A stretch of DNA of 8,461 nucleotides, taken from contig CAJWBV010000024.1 of the NCBI GenBank assembly GCA_913020275.1, forward strand, positions 1 to 8,461, given 5' to 3'. The DNA is from an uncultured Rhodobiaceae bacterium (lineage in GTDB: Bacteria > Pseudomonadota > Alphaproteobacteria > RS24). The notes under the pieces were generated by a model. The model did no database searches. It worked only from the letters and a program-made list of their open reading frames with translations, and had not been told where the DNA came from. Positions within the stretch are counted from its first letter, which is position 1, and each line of letters starts with the position of its first letter. Positions 1 to 7,264 of this stretch are shown here, one piece after another. Both the position numbers and the translations under genes were made by a program.

Positions 1-718
1 TCAACTCGGCATGCCGCTCGTCGATATGCACCATATTGTAGCTATGGGAGACTATTATATGTTCACCGTTTTTTACCTGCCGTTTAACAATTTCGGCAAA
101 ATCATCTGCATTCATGCCTCCCTCCGCTTGAGCGGTCAGCGGGGTGTCGACATAGCCGGGAAAAATTGTGCCGACATGGATAAAATCAGGTAAATCATTG
201 CGCAAGCTTTCGCTTAGACCGAAAACAGCATGTTTTGAGGCAACATATGCGACGCTTTTTGGCACCGCGACGAAAAGTGAGTTTTCCGAGCCAAGATTAT
301 AAATCGCTGCCTGCGTCCCTTGCTCGATCATGCGGGCGCTAAATACCGCACAACCGTGCCAAACACCAAAAAAGTTTACATCGAGTAACTTGCGAGCTTC
401 GGCGATATCAACTTTGTCGATTGATCCGCGTGCACCTGTAATACCTGCATTGTTGATTAACATGTCGACCCGGCCATAATGCTCCCAGGCGACATCGGCA
501 AAGGCTTCGACGCTGGAAAGATTGGCCACATCCAAGGGGGCGGAGATGGCTTCGATGCCTAATTCTGAGAGCCCTGCAATGGCGGGATCAAGGGCTTCTT
601 GGCGCGGTTCGCCAATGATTATTTTGGCTCCATCCACGCCTAGGCTTTTGGCCAAGGCAAAGCCAATCCCGGTCGCACCGCCAGTGATGGCAACAACCTT
701 ATTTCTTAAATCTTCCAT
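1..718 (-). CDS. Classical short-chain dehydrogenase/reductase (SDR), C-terminus cut by window edge
   Basis: This is an NAD(P)-dependent oxidoreductase of the classical SDR family; the substrate is unknown. I translated 239 residues from the ATG at 718 with no stop before the edge, so only the last few tens of residues of a usual 250-280 residue protein are missing. Visible motifs: the Rossmann dinucleotide loop TGGATGIG (residues 12-19), NNAG (89-92), the structural Asn in DVNFFG (N115), catalytic S144, and the YVASK motif giving Y158 and K162, then PG at 187-188 and T192. The stretch after beta-strand 2 reads GEPRQ (36-40), without the acidic residue typical of NAD-specific enzymes, so NADP may be preferred; this is a weak inference. 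The start is supported by GGAGAA at 723-728. It follows the ABC ATPase gene by 14 nt and is probably co-transcribed. Its GC is about 50 per cent by hand count, lower than polA looks. Family assignment is firm; function is open. Confidence 0.9.
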   Translation of the reverse strand, partial: MEDLRNKVVAITGGATGIGFALAKSLGVDGAKIIIGEPRQEALDPAIAGLSELGIEAISAPLDVANLSSVEAFADVAWEHYGRVDMLINNAGITGARGSIDKVDIAEARKLLDVNFFGVWHGCAVFSARMIEQGTQAAIYNLGSENSLFVAVPKSVAYVASKHAVFGLSESLRNDLPDFIHVGTIFPGYVDTPLTAQAEGGMNADDFAEIVKRQVKNGEHIIVSHSYNMVHIDERHAEL

Positions 719-722
719 AATG

Positions 723-728
723 TTCTCC
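723..728 (-). promoter_or_regulatory. Ribosome binding site of the SDR gene
   Basis: On the minus strand this reads GGAGAA, with GGAG ending 6 nt before the ATG at 718. It lies in the 14-nt gap after the ABC ATPase stop codon and supports both the chosen SDR start and independent translation initiation within a shared transcript. Confidence 0.6.
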
Positions 729-732
729 GAGT

Positions 733-1680
733 TTAAGTGCTGGATCCGGTGAGCTTCATAAAAACGGTTTCAAGGTCTGCCCCTTCACTGGCGAGGTCGG
801 CTATTTCGATCCCGGTTTTCTGCACCAGTGCCAGAACTTCGCCGGCTGCATGCTGGCCTGGATTGTACTGTATGATTAAATGCCCATCATCACGCAACGC
901 ACATTGTAGGTCGGCAATTATCGGCGCGGCTTCCAACTGGGAGTTCGGACGAATAATGAGGGTTTTATTGTCTATCTGGCGCAGCAGGTTGTCGGTCTTG
1001 TCGCAGGCAACGACCTCGCCATTGTCGATAATGGCGACGGTGTCGCACAATTCTTCGGCCTCTTCGAGATAATGCGTGGTCAGCATGATTGTGACGCCCT
1101 GCCGGTTCAAGTCGATGACATAATCCCATAACTGGCGGCGCAACTCGATACCGACGCCTGCCGTCGGCTCGTCCAGAACCAGAACCGGCGGGTTGTGCAC
1201 CATCGCCTTGGCCACCAGCAGGCGGCGGCGCATGCCGCCCGATAGCGTGCGCGCATAGGCTTGGGCCTTGTCGGCCAGCCCCATGGCCGACAGAATTTCA
1301 TTGGTGCGTCTTTGTTTGCGCGGAACACCATAAAGGCCAGCTTGAAGTTCCATTATTTCGGCCGGTGTGAAAAACGGATCAATGCTCAGCTCTTGCGGCA
1401 CAATGCCTATTGAGGCGCGCGCCTGGCGCGGATTGGCGTCAATGTCAAATCCCCAAATATTGGCGCTGCCGCCCGATTTGATGACCAGCCCGGCGAGAAT
1501 ATTGATAAAGGTCGATTTGCCCGCCCCATTGGGCCCAAGCAGGCCGAAAATAGCGCCGCGCGGAATGTCCAGATCAATGCCTTTCAGCGCTTCTTTTGCG
1601 GGCTGGTTGCCGCCGGCCTTATAGGTCTTTTGCAGATTGCGCGCCGACAGCGCGATGGGCGGTTGCTGGGGGTTGTCCAT
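733..1680 (-). CDS. ABC transporter ATP-binding protein, YadG/DrrA-like (ABC-2 type exporter ATPase)
   Basis: This is a 315-residue cytoplasmic ATPase subunit expected to power an ABC-2 type membrane exporter; the cargo is unknown. Motifs in order: Walker A GPNGAGKST (49-57), Q-loop Q96 in VPQE, signature LSGGM (146-150), Walker B VLVLDE (166-171, with D170 and catalytic E171), and H-loop H203 in TTHYLEEAEELC. The PTAGV-x-IELRR stretch and the VPQE and YGV-x-RK patterns resemble E. coli YadG as I recall it. Residues from about 240 form the usual C-terminal extension of this subfamily. The D-loop position that is normally Asp (AGVD) is Gly177 here, encoded by GGT. I chose the ATG at 1680 rather than the in-frame start at 1734 because GGAGGAG sits 6 nt upstream of it and the longer N-terminus would be translated across the palindrome at 1703-1720. 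No permease (YadH-like) is present in the window. It is the first gene of a unit with the SDR. Confidence 0.93.
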   Translation of the reverse strand: MDNPQQPPIALSARNLQKTYKAGGNQPAKEALKGIDLDIPRGAIFGLLGPNGAGKSTFINILAGLVIKSGGSANIWGFDIDANPRQARASIGIVPQELSIDPFFTPAEIMELQAGLYGVPRKQRRTNEILSAMGLADKAQAYARTLSGGMRRRLLVAKAMVHNPPVLVLDEPTAGVGIELRRQLWDYVIDLNRQGVTIMLTTHYLEEAEELCDTVAIIDNGEVVACDKTDNLLRQIDNKTLIIRPNSQLEAAPIIADLQCALRDDGHLIIQYNPGQHAAGEVLALVQKTGIEIADLASEGADLETVFMKLTGSST

Positions 1681-1686
1681 GAAAAA

Positions 1687-1693
1687 CTCCTCC
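1687..1693 (-). promoter_or_regulatory. Strong ribosome binding site that fixes the ABC ATPase start
   Basis: On the minus strand this reads GGAGGAG, a near-perfect Shine-Dalgarno sequence 6 nt before the ATG at 1680. It favours the 315-residue protein over the 333-residue reading from 1734. Confidence 0.8.
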
Positions 1694-1702
1694 ACCACAT
1701 GT

Positions 1703-1720
1703 AACACCGCGCGCGGTGTT
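1703..1720. repeat. Perfect 18-bp palindrome in the ABC/polA divergent control region
   Basis: The sequence AACACCGCGCGCGGTGTT equals its own reverse complement over all 18 bases. It begins 22 bp upstream of the ABC ATPase start and lies 105 bp before polA. No T-run follows on either strand, so it does not look like an intrinsic terminator. A dyad-symmetric operator for a dimeric repressor acting on the ABC-SDR unit is the natural reading, but that is inference; no regulator gene lies nearby. It is directly followed by a small GGGC-AAAC-GCCC inverted repeat at 1721-1732. Confidence 0.5.
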
Positions 1721-1765
1721 GGGCAAACGCCCACGCCGGATGTTGGGGACGGAATGCGTCGGCGG

Positions 1766-1800
1766 GTTTTTTCGCCTGTTATCTCTGCTAAAATTTATTT
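1766..1800. promoter_or_regulatory. Probable promoter zone between the ABC gene and polA (weakly supported)
   Basis: Divergent genes 145 bp apart need two promoters, and the AT-rich run here is the best location. On the plus strand TAAAAT (1789-1794) could be a -10 for polA, but the region 16-18 bp before it offers only a T-run instead of a good -35. I could not identify a convincing promoter for the ABC gene on the minus strand. Confidence 0.3.
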
Positions 1801-1814
1801 CGACTCGGTTGAAT

Positions 1815-1819
1815 AAGGA
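1815..1819 (+). promoter_or_regulatory. Ribosome binding site of polA
   Basis: AAGGA lies 6 nt before the ATG at 1826. It supports that start, which also places the conserved LVDGSGYIFRAYHA block at residues 15-28, where DNA polymerase I N-termini have it. Confidence 0.65.
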
Positions 1820-1825
1820 TTTCCC

Positions 1826-4708
1826 ATGGCAGCGCGCTCAAAACTCGGTTCCGGTGATCATCTCTATCTGGTGGACGGCTCCGGCTATATTTTCCGCGCC
1901 TATCATGCGCTGCCGCCTTTGACGCGCAAATCTGACGGGCTGCCCGTCGGGGCGGTGTCGGGCTTTTGCAATATGCTGGTCAAGCTGCTTGACGAAATGG
2001 ACGGTGCGGAAACGCCGACGCATTTGGGCGTTATTTTTGACGCGTCCGGCCGCAGTTTCAGAAATGAAATTTATGCCGATTACAAAGCCCACCGGCCGCC
2101 TGCACCGGAAGATCTGGTGCCGCAATTTCCGCTGGTGCGTGACGCGGTGCGCGCCTTCAATATTCCGGCAGTCGAAGAAGAAGGTTTTGAGGCCGATGAT
2201 TTGATAGCAACTTATGCTGAAGAGGCGGCCAAAGCCGGTGCGCGGGTGACGATTGTATCGTCGGACAAGGATTTGATGCAACTTGTCGGGGGCACCATCG
2301 ATATGGTCGACACAATGAAAGACAAAAAGATTGATGTTGACGGTGTCATTGAAAAATTCGGTGTCGGGCCCGAACGCGTCATTGATGTGCAGGCGCTGGC
2401 CGGTGACAGTGTGGACAATGTGCCGGGTGTGCCGGGCATTGGCATTAAAACGGCGGCACAGCTGATCGGCGAATTTGGCGATCTGGACGCTCTCCTGGCG
2501 CGCGCCGAAGAGATCAAACAACCAAAGCGGCGGGAAAACCTGGTGAATTTTGCCGAGCAGGCGCGTATCAGCCGCGAACTTGTAACCTTGCGCCGCGATG
2601 CGCCCATGCCGGTTGCGCTCAAAGACATGGCACGCGCCGCGCCGGTGGCGGAAAATCTGATGGGCTTTTTAAAGGCCATGGAGTTCAACACGCTGACGCG
2701 GCGTTTGGCCGAACGTTATGAGATTGACGCCGATGCCTATGCGGCTTCAAAAGCGCTGGCGGCCAAGGCGGGTAGTGCCGAAAAAGATGCCGGAAACGCG
2801 CAATCGGGGGCGCCGCAGGCCGACGGGCAGGGCACCCGCGCCCGCCCGCCTGCCGAAATGCCGGCGCTGGATGTGTCGGCCTATACATGCGTGACAAAAC
2901 CCGATGAATTGCAGGACTGGGTGGCGCGCGCCACGCGTGGCGGTGTTGTCGCGGTGGATACTGAAACCGATGGGCTAGACGCCATGCAGTGTCGGCTCGT
3001 CGGCGTTTCGCTGGCCGTGGCACCGGGCGAGGCGTGCTATGTGCCACTGGCACACGGGGCCGGTGACGGGCTGGATTTGGGTGCCGAAACGCCCGAACAG
3101 CTGGACGAGCAAACGGCACTCGCCCTGCTGGCACCCATGCTGGCGGATGCGTCCGTTTTGAAAGTTTTGCAAAACGCCAAATTTGACCTGCAAGTGCTGG
3201 GTCGCCGCGGCGTGCCGGTTGCGCCGGTTGATGACACCATGCTGATTTCCTATGCGCTGGGAGCCGGAGCGCACAGTCATGGAATGGATGAATTGGCGCA
3301 ACGGTTTTTGGACCATACGCCAATCTCGATCAAGGAACTGCTGGGGACGGGCAAGAACCAGATTACCTTCGACCGCGTGCCGGTCGATGAGGCGACCCGA
3401 TATGCGGCCGAAGATGCCGATGTCACGCTGCGCCTGTGGTTGCGTTTGAAGCCGCGGCTGGCGGCGGAGGGTGTGACGGGTGTTTATGAAAGCACCGAGC
3501 GGCCGCTGGTGCAGGTGATCACGGATATGGAGCGCGAGGGTGTGCTGGTTGACCGGGCGGTGCTGTCGCGCCTGTCGGGTGAATTTGCCCAGAAAATGGC
3601 GGCCATGGAAGATGAGATATATGCGCTGGCCGGTGAAAAATTCAACATTGCCAGCCCCAAGCAGCTTGGCGATATTCTCTTTGACAAAATGGGTCTGTCG
3701 GGCGGCAAGAAAACCAAAACCGGCGCCTGGGGCACCGGTGCCGATGTGCTGGAAGGGCTGGCCGAGGGCGGCAACACGCTGGCCGCCACCGTGCTGGACT
3801 GGCGCGGGCTGGCAAAACTCAAATCGACTTATACCGACGCGCTGCCGGATTTCGTCAATCCGGAAACGGGGCGCATTCACACTTCATACTCAATGGCGTC
3901 GACAACGACGGGCCGGCTATCTTCATCCGACCCGAATTTGCAGAATATTCCGGTACGCACCGAAGACGGGCGGCGCATCCGCACGGAGTTTGTGGCCGCG
4001 CCCGGCAACAAGCTGGTGAGTGCTGATTACAGTCAGATTGAGTTGCGTATCTTGGCGCATATGGCGCAGATTGACAGCCTGCGACAGGCTTTTGCCGACG
4101 GGCTCGACATTCATGCAATGACAGCTTCGGAAATGTTTGCCGTGCCGCTTGGTGACATGACGCCGGATGTGCGCCGCCGCGCCAAAGCGATTAATTTCGG
4201 CATTATTTACGGCATTTCCGCTTTCGGCCTTGCCAATCAGCTGGGCATTTCACGCAGCGAGGCGGCGGCCTATATTGATGCCTATTTTGGAAAATTTCCG
4301 GGCATTCGCGACTATATGGAAGCCACGAAAACCGAAGCCCGCGCGCAAGGCTATGTGTCCACCCTGTTTGGCCGGAAAGTGCACCTACGCGAAATCACTG
4401 CCAAAATTCCCGCGCGCCGAGCCTTTGCCGAGCGTGCCGCCATCAACGCGCCGATACAAGGAACGGCCGCCGATATTATCCGCCGCGCCATGATACGCCT
4501 GCCTGAGGCACTGACGCCGCTTTCGAGCGCGCGCATGCTGTTGCAGGTGCATGACGAATTGATTTTTGAAGTGGCTGAAAATGAAGCCGATGCGTTGATA
4601 TCCAGCGTCGTTTCAGTAATGGAGACCGCCTGCCACCCAAGGCTGACGCTTTCCGTGCCGCTGGTGGTTGATGCCTGCGCCGCCGATAACTGGGACGAGG
4701 CTCATTAG
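1826..4708 (+). CDS. polA: DNA polymerase I
   Basis: This is a complete 960-residue replication and repair polymerase that fills gaps, removes RNA primers at Okazaki fragments and acts in excision repair. Three domains are visible. The 5' nuclease (about 12-300) has metal ligands D17, D72, EADD (122-125), SDKD (146-149), D194 and D197, plus a helix-hairpin-helix GVPGIGIKTA (201-210). The 3'-5' proofreading exonuclease (about 350-545) has all DEDD-type residues: D378, E380, D454, Y526 and D530. The polymerase (about 550-960) has motif A DYSQIELR with D734, the O-helix R783/K787/F791/Y795, and motif C VHDE with D910 and E911. F791 matches E. coli F762, implying discrimination against dideoxynucleotides. 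The protein is slightly longer than the 928-residue E. coli enzyme; an Ala/Gly/Ser-rich linker at about 303-345 accounts for much of this. It is transcribed alone, divergent from the ABC gene and convergent with pckA. Nothing appears broken. Confidence 0.99.
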   Translation: MAARSKLGSGDHLYLVDGSGYIFRAYHALPPLTRKSDGLPVGAVSGFCNMLVKLLDEMDGAETPTHLGVIFDASGRSFRNEIYADYKAHRPPAPEDLVPQFPLVRDAVRAFNIPAVEEEGFEADDLIATYAEEAAKAGARVTIVSSDKDLMQLVGGTIDMVDTMKDKKIDVDGVIEKFGVGPERVIDVQALAGDSVDNVPGVPGIGIKTAAQLIGEFGDLDALLARAEEIKQPKRRENLVNFAEQARISRELVTLRRDAPMPVALKDMARAAPVAENLMGFLKAMEFNTLTRRLAERYEIDADAYAASKALAAKAGSAEKDAGNAQSGAPQADGQGTRARPPAEMPALDVSAYTCVTKPDELQDWVARATRGGVVAVDTETDGLDAMQCRLVGVSLAVAPGEACYVPLAHGAGDGLDLGAETPEQLDEQTALALLAPMLADASVLKVLQNAKFDLQVLGRRGVPVAPVDDTMLISYALGAGAHSHGMDELAQRFLDHTPISIKELLGTGKNQITFDRVPVDEATRYAAEDADVTLRLWLRLKPRLAAEGVTGVYESTERPLVQVITDMEREGVLVDRAVLSRLSGEFAQKMAAMEDEIYALAGEKFNIASPKQLGDILFDKMGLSGGKKTKTGAWGTGADVLEGLAEGGNTLAATVLDWRGLAKLKSTYTDALPDFVNPETGRIHTSYSMASTTTGRLSSSDPNLQNIPVRTEDGRRIRTEFVAAPGNKLVSADYSQIELRILAHMAQIDSLRQAFADGLDIHAMTASEMFAVPLGDMTPDVRRRAKAINFGIIYGISAFGLANQLGISRSEAAAYIDAYFGKFPGIRDYMEATKTEARAQGYVSTLFGRKVHLREITAKIPARRAFAERAAINAPIQGTAADIIRRAMIRLPEALTPLSSARMLLQVHDELIFEVAENEADALISSVVSVMETACHPRLTLSVPLVVDACAADNWDEAH

Positions 4709-4776
4709 TATTACTTATTAAGTACCGAAATGGATAAATTAGCAATATTGACAGCTAAGAACTATTTAAAATAATA
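4709..4776. other. AT-rich convergent gap between polA and pckA, possible weak termination region
   Basis: By hand count only 15 of 68 bases are G or C (22 per cent). Two short inverted repeats are present: TACTTA-T-TAAGTA at 4712-4724 and TTAGC-10 nt-GCTAA at 4739-4758. Neither has a GC-rich stem followed by a T-run, so I see no convincing intrinsic terminator for either converging gene. Rho-dependent ending, or the converging transcription itself, is more likely. Confidence 0.4.
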
Positions 4777-6378
4777 CTATTCTGCAGCCAGAGCAGCGGC
4801 ACGAACATTATCATCGACATGTTCGATGAATTTGGCGAAATTCTCAACAAACATGGCAACAAGTTTGGCGGCTTGCGCATCATATGCGTCCGGATCCGCC
4901 CAAGTGTCGCGCGGGTTCAAGATTGACCCGTCGACGCCCGGCACAGAAACCGGCACTTCAAAGCCGAAATTCTCATCCGTGCGGAAATCCACCGCGTTCA
5001 GGCTGCCATCCAGTGCGGCAGACAACAGCGCACGGGTTTCGCGGATTGGCATGCGGTTGCCAATGCCGTAGGCCCCGCCCGTCCAGCCGGTATTCACCAG
5101 CCAGCAACTTGCGCTGTGCTCGGCAATGAGATCGCGCAGAAGATTGCCATATTCTGACGGGTGACGCGGCATAAACGGCGCGCCAAAGCAGGTCGAAAAC
5201 GTGGCTTCCGGCTCGGTGACACCTTTTTCGGTGCCCGCGACTTTCGCCGTATAGCCGGACAGGAAATGATACATGGCCTGGCTGGGCGTCAACCGCGAAA
5301 TGGGCGGCAACACGCCGAAGGCATCGGCGGTCAGCATGATGATATTGCTGGGGTGTCCGGCGCGGCCCGTGTCGGAGGCATTTGGAATAAAGGACAGCGG
5401 GTAGGCACCGCGCGAATTTTCGGCCAGCGAATTGTCGAAAAAGTCCAGTTCGCGAGTTTTCGGGTCCATAACCACATTTTCAAGCACTGTGCCGAAACGT
5501 TGCGTGGTGGCATAAATTTCGGGCTCGGCCTCAGCCGACAGATTGATCATTTTGGCATAGCACCCGCCTTCGAAATTGAAGACGCCGTTTTCCGACCAGC
5601 CATGCTCGTCATCCCCGACAAGAATGCGGTTCGGGTCGGCCGACAAAGTTGTTTTGCCGGTGCCGCTCAAACCAAAAAAGACGGCTGCATCGCCGTCTTT
5701 GCTGACATTGACAGAACAGTGCATCGGCATGACGCGCTTGGCCGGCAAGGTGAAGTTCAACATGGAAAAAACCGATTTTTTTGTCTCACCGGCGTAAGAA
5801 GTGCCGGCGATCAGCACCATTTTGCGCTCGAAATTAACCGCGATGACCGTCTCGGTGCGGCTACCATGGCGGTCGGGGTCGGCTTTGAAACTTGGGAAAT
5901 TCATAATAACGAATTCCGGGTCAAACACGTCCAGTTCTTCCGGCACCGGCTCAATCAACAGATTTTGAATGAACAGCGAATGCCAGGCCAGCTCGGTGAC
6001 CACGCGCGTCGCGAGACGGTGCGTCGGGTCGGCACCGCCGAACAGGTCCTGCACAAGCAATTCCTTGCCCTCGGCATGGGCCAGCATGTCTTCCAAAAGA
6101 GTGTCAAAATGTGCCGGTGTCATGGATTTGTTATTGTCCCACCACACGCAATCTTCGGTAAATGCGTCGCGCACAATGAATTTGTCCTGCGCCGAGCGGC
6201 CCGTATGCTGGCCGGTTTTCACCAGAAGCGGCCCGTTGCCGGCAATTTCGCCTTCGCCGCGCGCCAGCGCCATCTCGTAAATTTCGGCAGGGCGCAAATT
6301 CCAGTGCACAGTTTTGGCTTTGCCCAGCCCTTGCCCGTCGATTCCGTTTTTACTGATATGAAAGCCGCTCTGTTCCAT
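4777..6378 (-). CDS. pckA: Phosphoenolpyruvate carboxykinase (ATP)
   Basis: This cytoplasmic enzyme converts oxaloacetate and ATP to phosphoenolpyruvate, CO2 and ADP, the first committed step of gluconeogenesis from organic acids. The 533-residue length fits the ATP-dependent family (E. coli, 540). Numbered from the ATG at 6378: substrate-binding R61 in TGQHTGRS, the [11 protein letters not shown] segment with the active-site Lys at 200/201, the metal-ligand His H220 in MPMHCSVNV, the P-loop [11 protein letters not shown] (236-246) with K242 and T243, the kinase-2 motif VGDDEHGW with D256 and D257, and R323 in ENSRGAYP. All key residues are present. The start is ambiguous: an in-frame GTG at 6381 directly precedes the ATG. 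The AAGGAG is 6 nt from the GTG and 9 nt from the ATG; I prefer the ATG on codon grounds. The gene is divergent from chvI, an arrangement known in alphaproteobacteria, and has a strong promoter of its own. A long open frame opposite it (5161-6435, plus strand) is a shadow. Confidence 0.99.
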   Translation of the reverse strand: MEQSGFHISKNGIDGQGLGKAKTVHWNLRPAEIYEMALARGEGEIAGNGPLLVKTGQHTGRSAQDKFIVRDAFTEDCVWWDNNKSMTPAHFDTLLEDMLAHAEGKELLVQDLFGGADPTHRLATRVVTELAWHSLFIQNLLIEPVPEELDVFDPEFVIMNFPSFKADPDRHGSRTETVIAVNFERKMVLIAGTSYAGETKKSVFSMLNFTLPAKRVMPMHCSVNVSKDGDAAVFFGLSGTGKTTLSADPNRILVGDDEHGWSENGVFNFEGGCYAKMINLSAEAEPEIYATTQRFGTVLENVVMDPKTRELDFFDNSLAENSRGAYPLSFIPNASDTGRAGHPSNIIMLTADAFGVLPPISRLTPSQAMYHFLSGYTAKVAGTEKGVTEPEATFSTCFGAPFMPRHPSEYGNLLRDLIAEHSASCWLVNTGWTGGAYGIGNRMPIRETRALLSAALDGSLNAVDFRTDENFGFEVPVSVPGVDGSILNPRDTWADPDAYDAQAAKLVAMFVENFAKFIEHVDDNVRAAALAAE

Positions 6379-6387
6379 CACGGATTG

Positions 6388-6393
6388 CTCCTT
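6388..6393 (-). promoter_or_regulatory. Ribosome binding site of pckA, serving a tandem GTG-ATG start
   Basis: On the minus strand this reads AAGGAG. The spacer is 6 nt to the GTG at 6381 and 9 nt to the ATG at 6378. The other three clear ribosome sites in the window all use about 6 nt, so GTG initiation, which adds one Met, cannot be excluded. Confidence 0.7.
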
Positions 6394-6425
6394 TTGCCGC
6401 CAAAATCCCTCGCTACAGATGGGGG

Positions 6426-6454
6426 ACTATATTAACAATGACGCATCAGTGCAA
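6426..6454 (-). promoter_or_regulatory. Sigma70-type promoter of pckA
   Basis: On the minus strand, TTGCAC (-35, 6449-6454) is separated by exactly 17 bp from TATAGT (-10, 6426-6431). Each hexamer is close to consensus (TTGACA, TATAAT). Transcription would start near 6419, giving a leader of about 40 nt before the pckA ATG. The spacer contains the near-palindrome TGATGCGTCA (minus strand), placing a possible regulator site inside the promoter. Confidence 0.65.
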
Positions 6455-6535
6455 GCAGACTGCCACACGATAAACACATTTCATGTTAATGTTGTGAGGC
6501 CCTTGAAAAAGCCAGCAGATTGAGGGCCTGATGCG
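6442..6535. repeat. Inverted 8-mer pair CGCATCAG / CTGATGCG in the pckA-chvI control region
   Basis: CGCATCAG at 6442-6449 overlaps the pckA promoter spacer and its -35 edge, and its exact reverse complement CTGATGCG lies at 6528-6535, about 34 bp before chvI. The two copies face each other across the control region, one near each gene, as paired binding sites for a shared regulator would. ChvI is the obvious candidate, but this is inference from position only. Confidence 0.35.
6497..6529. repeat. Inverted repeat AGGCCCT-19 nt-AGGGCCT upstream of chvI
   Basis: Perfect 7-bp GC-rich arms at 6497-6503 and 6523-6529 flank a 19-nt loop, 39 bp before the chvI ATG. It could be an operator dyad or a stem-loop in the chvI leader. 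No T-run follows, so it is not an obvious terminator. The rest of the 190-bp gap shows no convincing chvI promoter. Confidence 0.35.
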
Positions 6536-6568
6536 CGTGGGCGCGCTGAAAAACGGGATTGAAATTTA

Positions 6569-7264
6569 ATGGCTGAGATAGTCCTGGTCGATGATGATGC
6601 CAATATTCTGGCTTCGGTGCGTATCGCGCTGGAGGCGGATGGTTTCCGCGTGCGCAGCTATACAGACGGCCACTCGGCACTTGCCGCGCTCGAAAACCAA
6701 CCTGCCGATATTGGCGTGTTCGACATTAAAATGCCGCGCATGGACGGGCTGGAACTGCTTCGAAAATTGCGCCAAAACAGCGCAATGCCTGTGGTTTTTC
6801 TCACCTCTAAGGATGATGAGATAGACGAAGTCTTCGGCCTGAAAATGGGCGCTGACGACTATATCACCAAGCCGTTTTCGCAACGCCTTTTGATTGAACG
6901 CATCCGTGCCGTGCTTCGGCGCAGCGCGGCGCGCGCTGACACGCCGGCGGCCGCATCAAAATCCACCATCAGTCAGGGGCATTTGCATCTCGACCATGAA
7001 CGCCATGATTGCCTGTGGAAAAACCGGCCGGTCAATCTGACAGTAACCGAGTTTTTGATCATTGACGCGCTCGCTCAGCGCCCGGGTGTGGTAAAAAGCC
7101 GCGATTCGCTCATGGATGCCGCTTATGATGATCAGATCTATGTCGATGACCGCACGATTGACAGCCACATCAAAAGACTGCGCCGTAAGTTCCGCGCCGT
7201 CGATGCGTCTTTTGACGCCATCGAAACCCTTTATGGTGTGGGTTACAGGTATAAAGCGTCATGA
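6569..7264 (+). CDS. chvI: Response regulator ChvI, OmpR/PhoB family
   Basis: This 231-residue DNA-binding response regulator is the partner of ChvG and controls envelope, acid-response and central carbon genes in alphaproteobacteria. The receiver domain (1-118) has the acidic pocket D8-D10, phosphoacceptor D52 in [11 protein letters not shown]79 in FLTS and K101 in TKPF. A short Ala-rich linker (119-135) leads to an OmpR-type winged-helix domain (135-229) with the [40 protein letters not shown] and YGVGYRY segments. The wording of these blocks matches ChvI of Agrobacterium and Sinorhizobium closely as I recall it, especially [20 protein letters not shown]. The ATG at 6569 is the natural start because the receiver begins immediately; its ribosome site is poor (GGGA, 10 nt away). 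Its stop overlaps the chvG start by 4 nt (ATGA), implying translational coupling. It is divergent from pckA, a known target region of this system in relatives. Confidence 0.96.
   Translation: MAEIVLVDDDANILASVRIALEADGFRVRSYTDGHSALAALENQPADIGVFDIKMPRMDGLELLRKLRQNSAMPVVFLTSKDDEIDEVFGLKMGADDYITKPFSQRLLIERIRAVLRRSAARADTPAAASKSTISQGHLHLDHERHDCLWKNRPVNLTVTEFLIIDALAQRPGVVKSRDSLMDAAYDDQIYVDDRTIDSHIKRLRRKFRAVDASFDAIETLYGVGYRYKAS

Noticed and set aside
1681..1734. An 18-residue N-terminal extension of the ABC ATPase from the start at 1734
   Set aside because: The extension would read through the palindrome and the strong GGAGGAG site; that site is ideally placed for the ATG at 1680, and the family's conserved region begins soon after it.
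1761..1776. GGCG-8 nt-CGCC with an internal T-run as an intrinsic terminator
   Set aside because: The T-run is in the loop rather than after the stem, and no gene on either strand ends here.
2975..3880. A 301-codon open frame on the minus strand inside polA
   Set aside because: It is antisense to the proofreading and early polymerase regions of an intact polA, has no recognisable motif and no ribosome site that I could support.
5161..6435. A 424-codon open frame on the plus strand opposite pckA
   Set aside because: It lies almost wholly antisense to an intact, highly conserved pckA; the translation is rich in His, Arg, Gln and Gly with no recognisable domain. Such frames arise from codon bias on the opposite strand.
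6476..6486. ACATTTCATGT dyad in the pckA-chvI gap
   Set aside because: The arms are only 4 bp long and expected by chance in a gap of this size.
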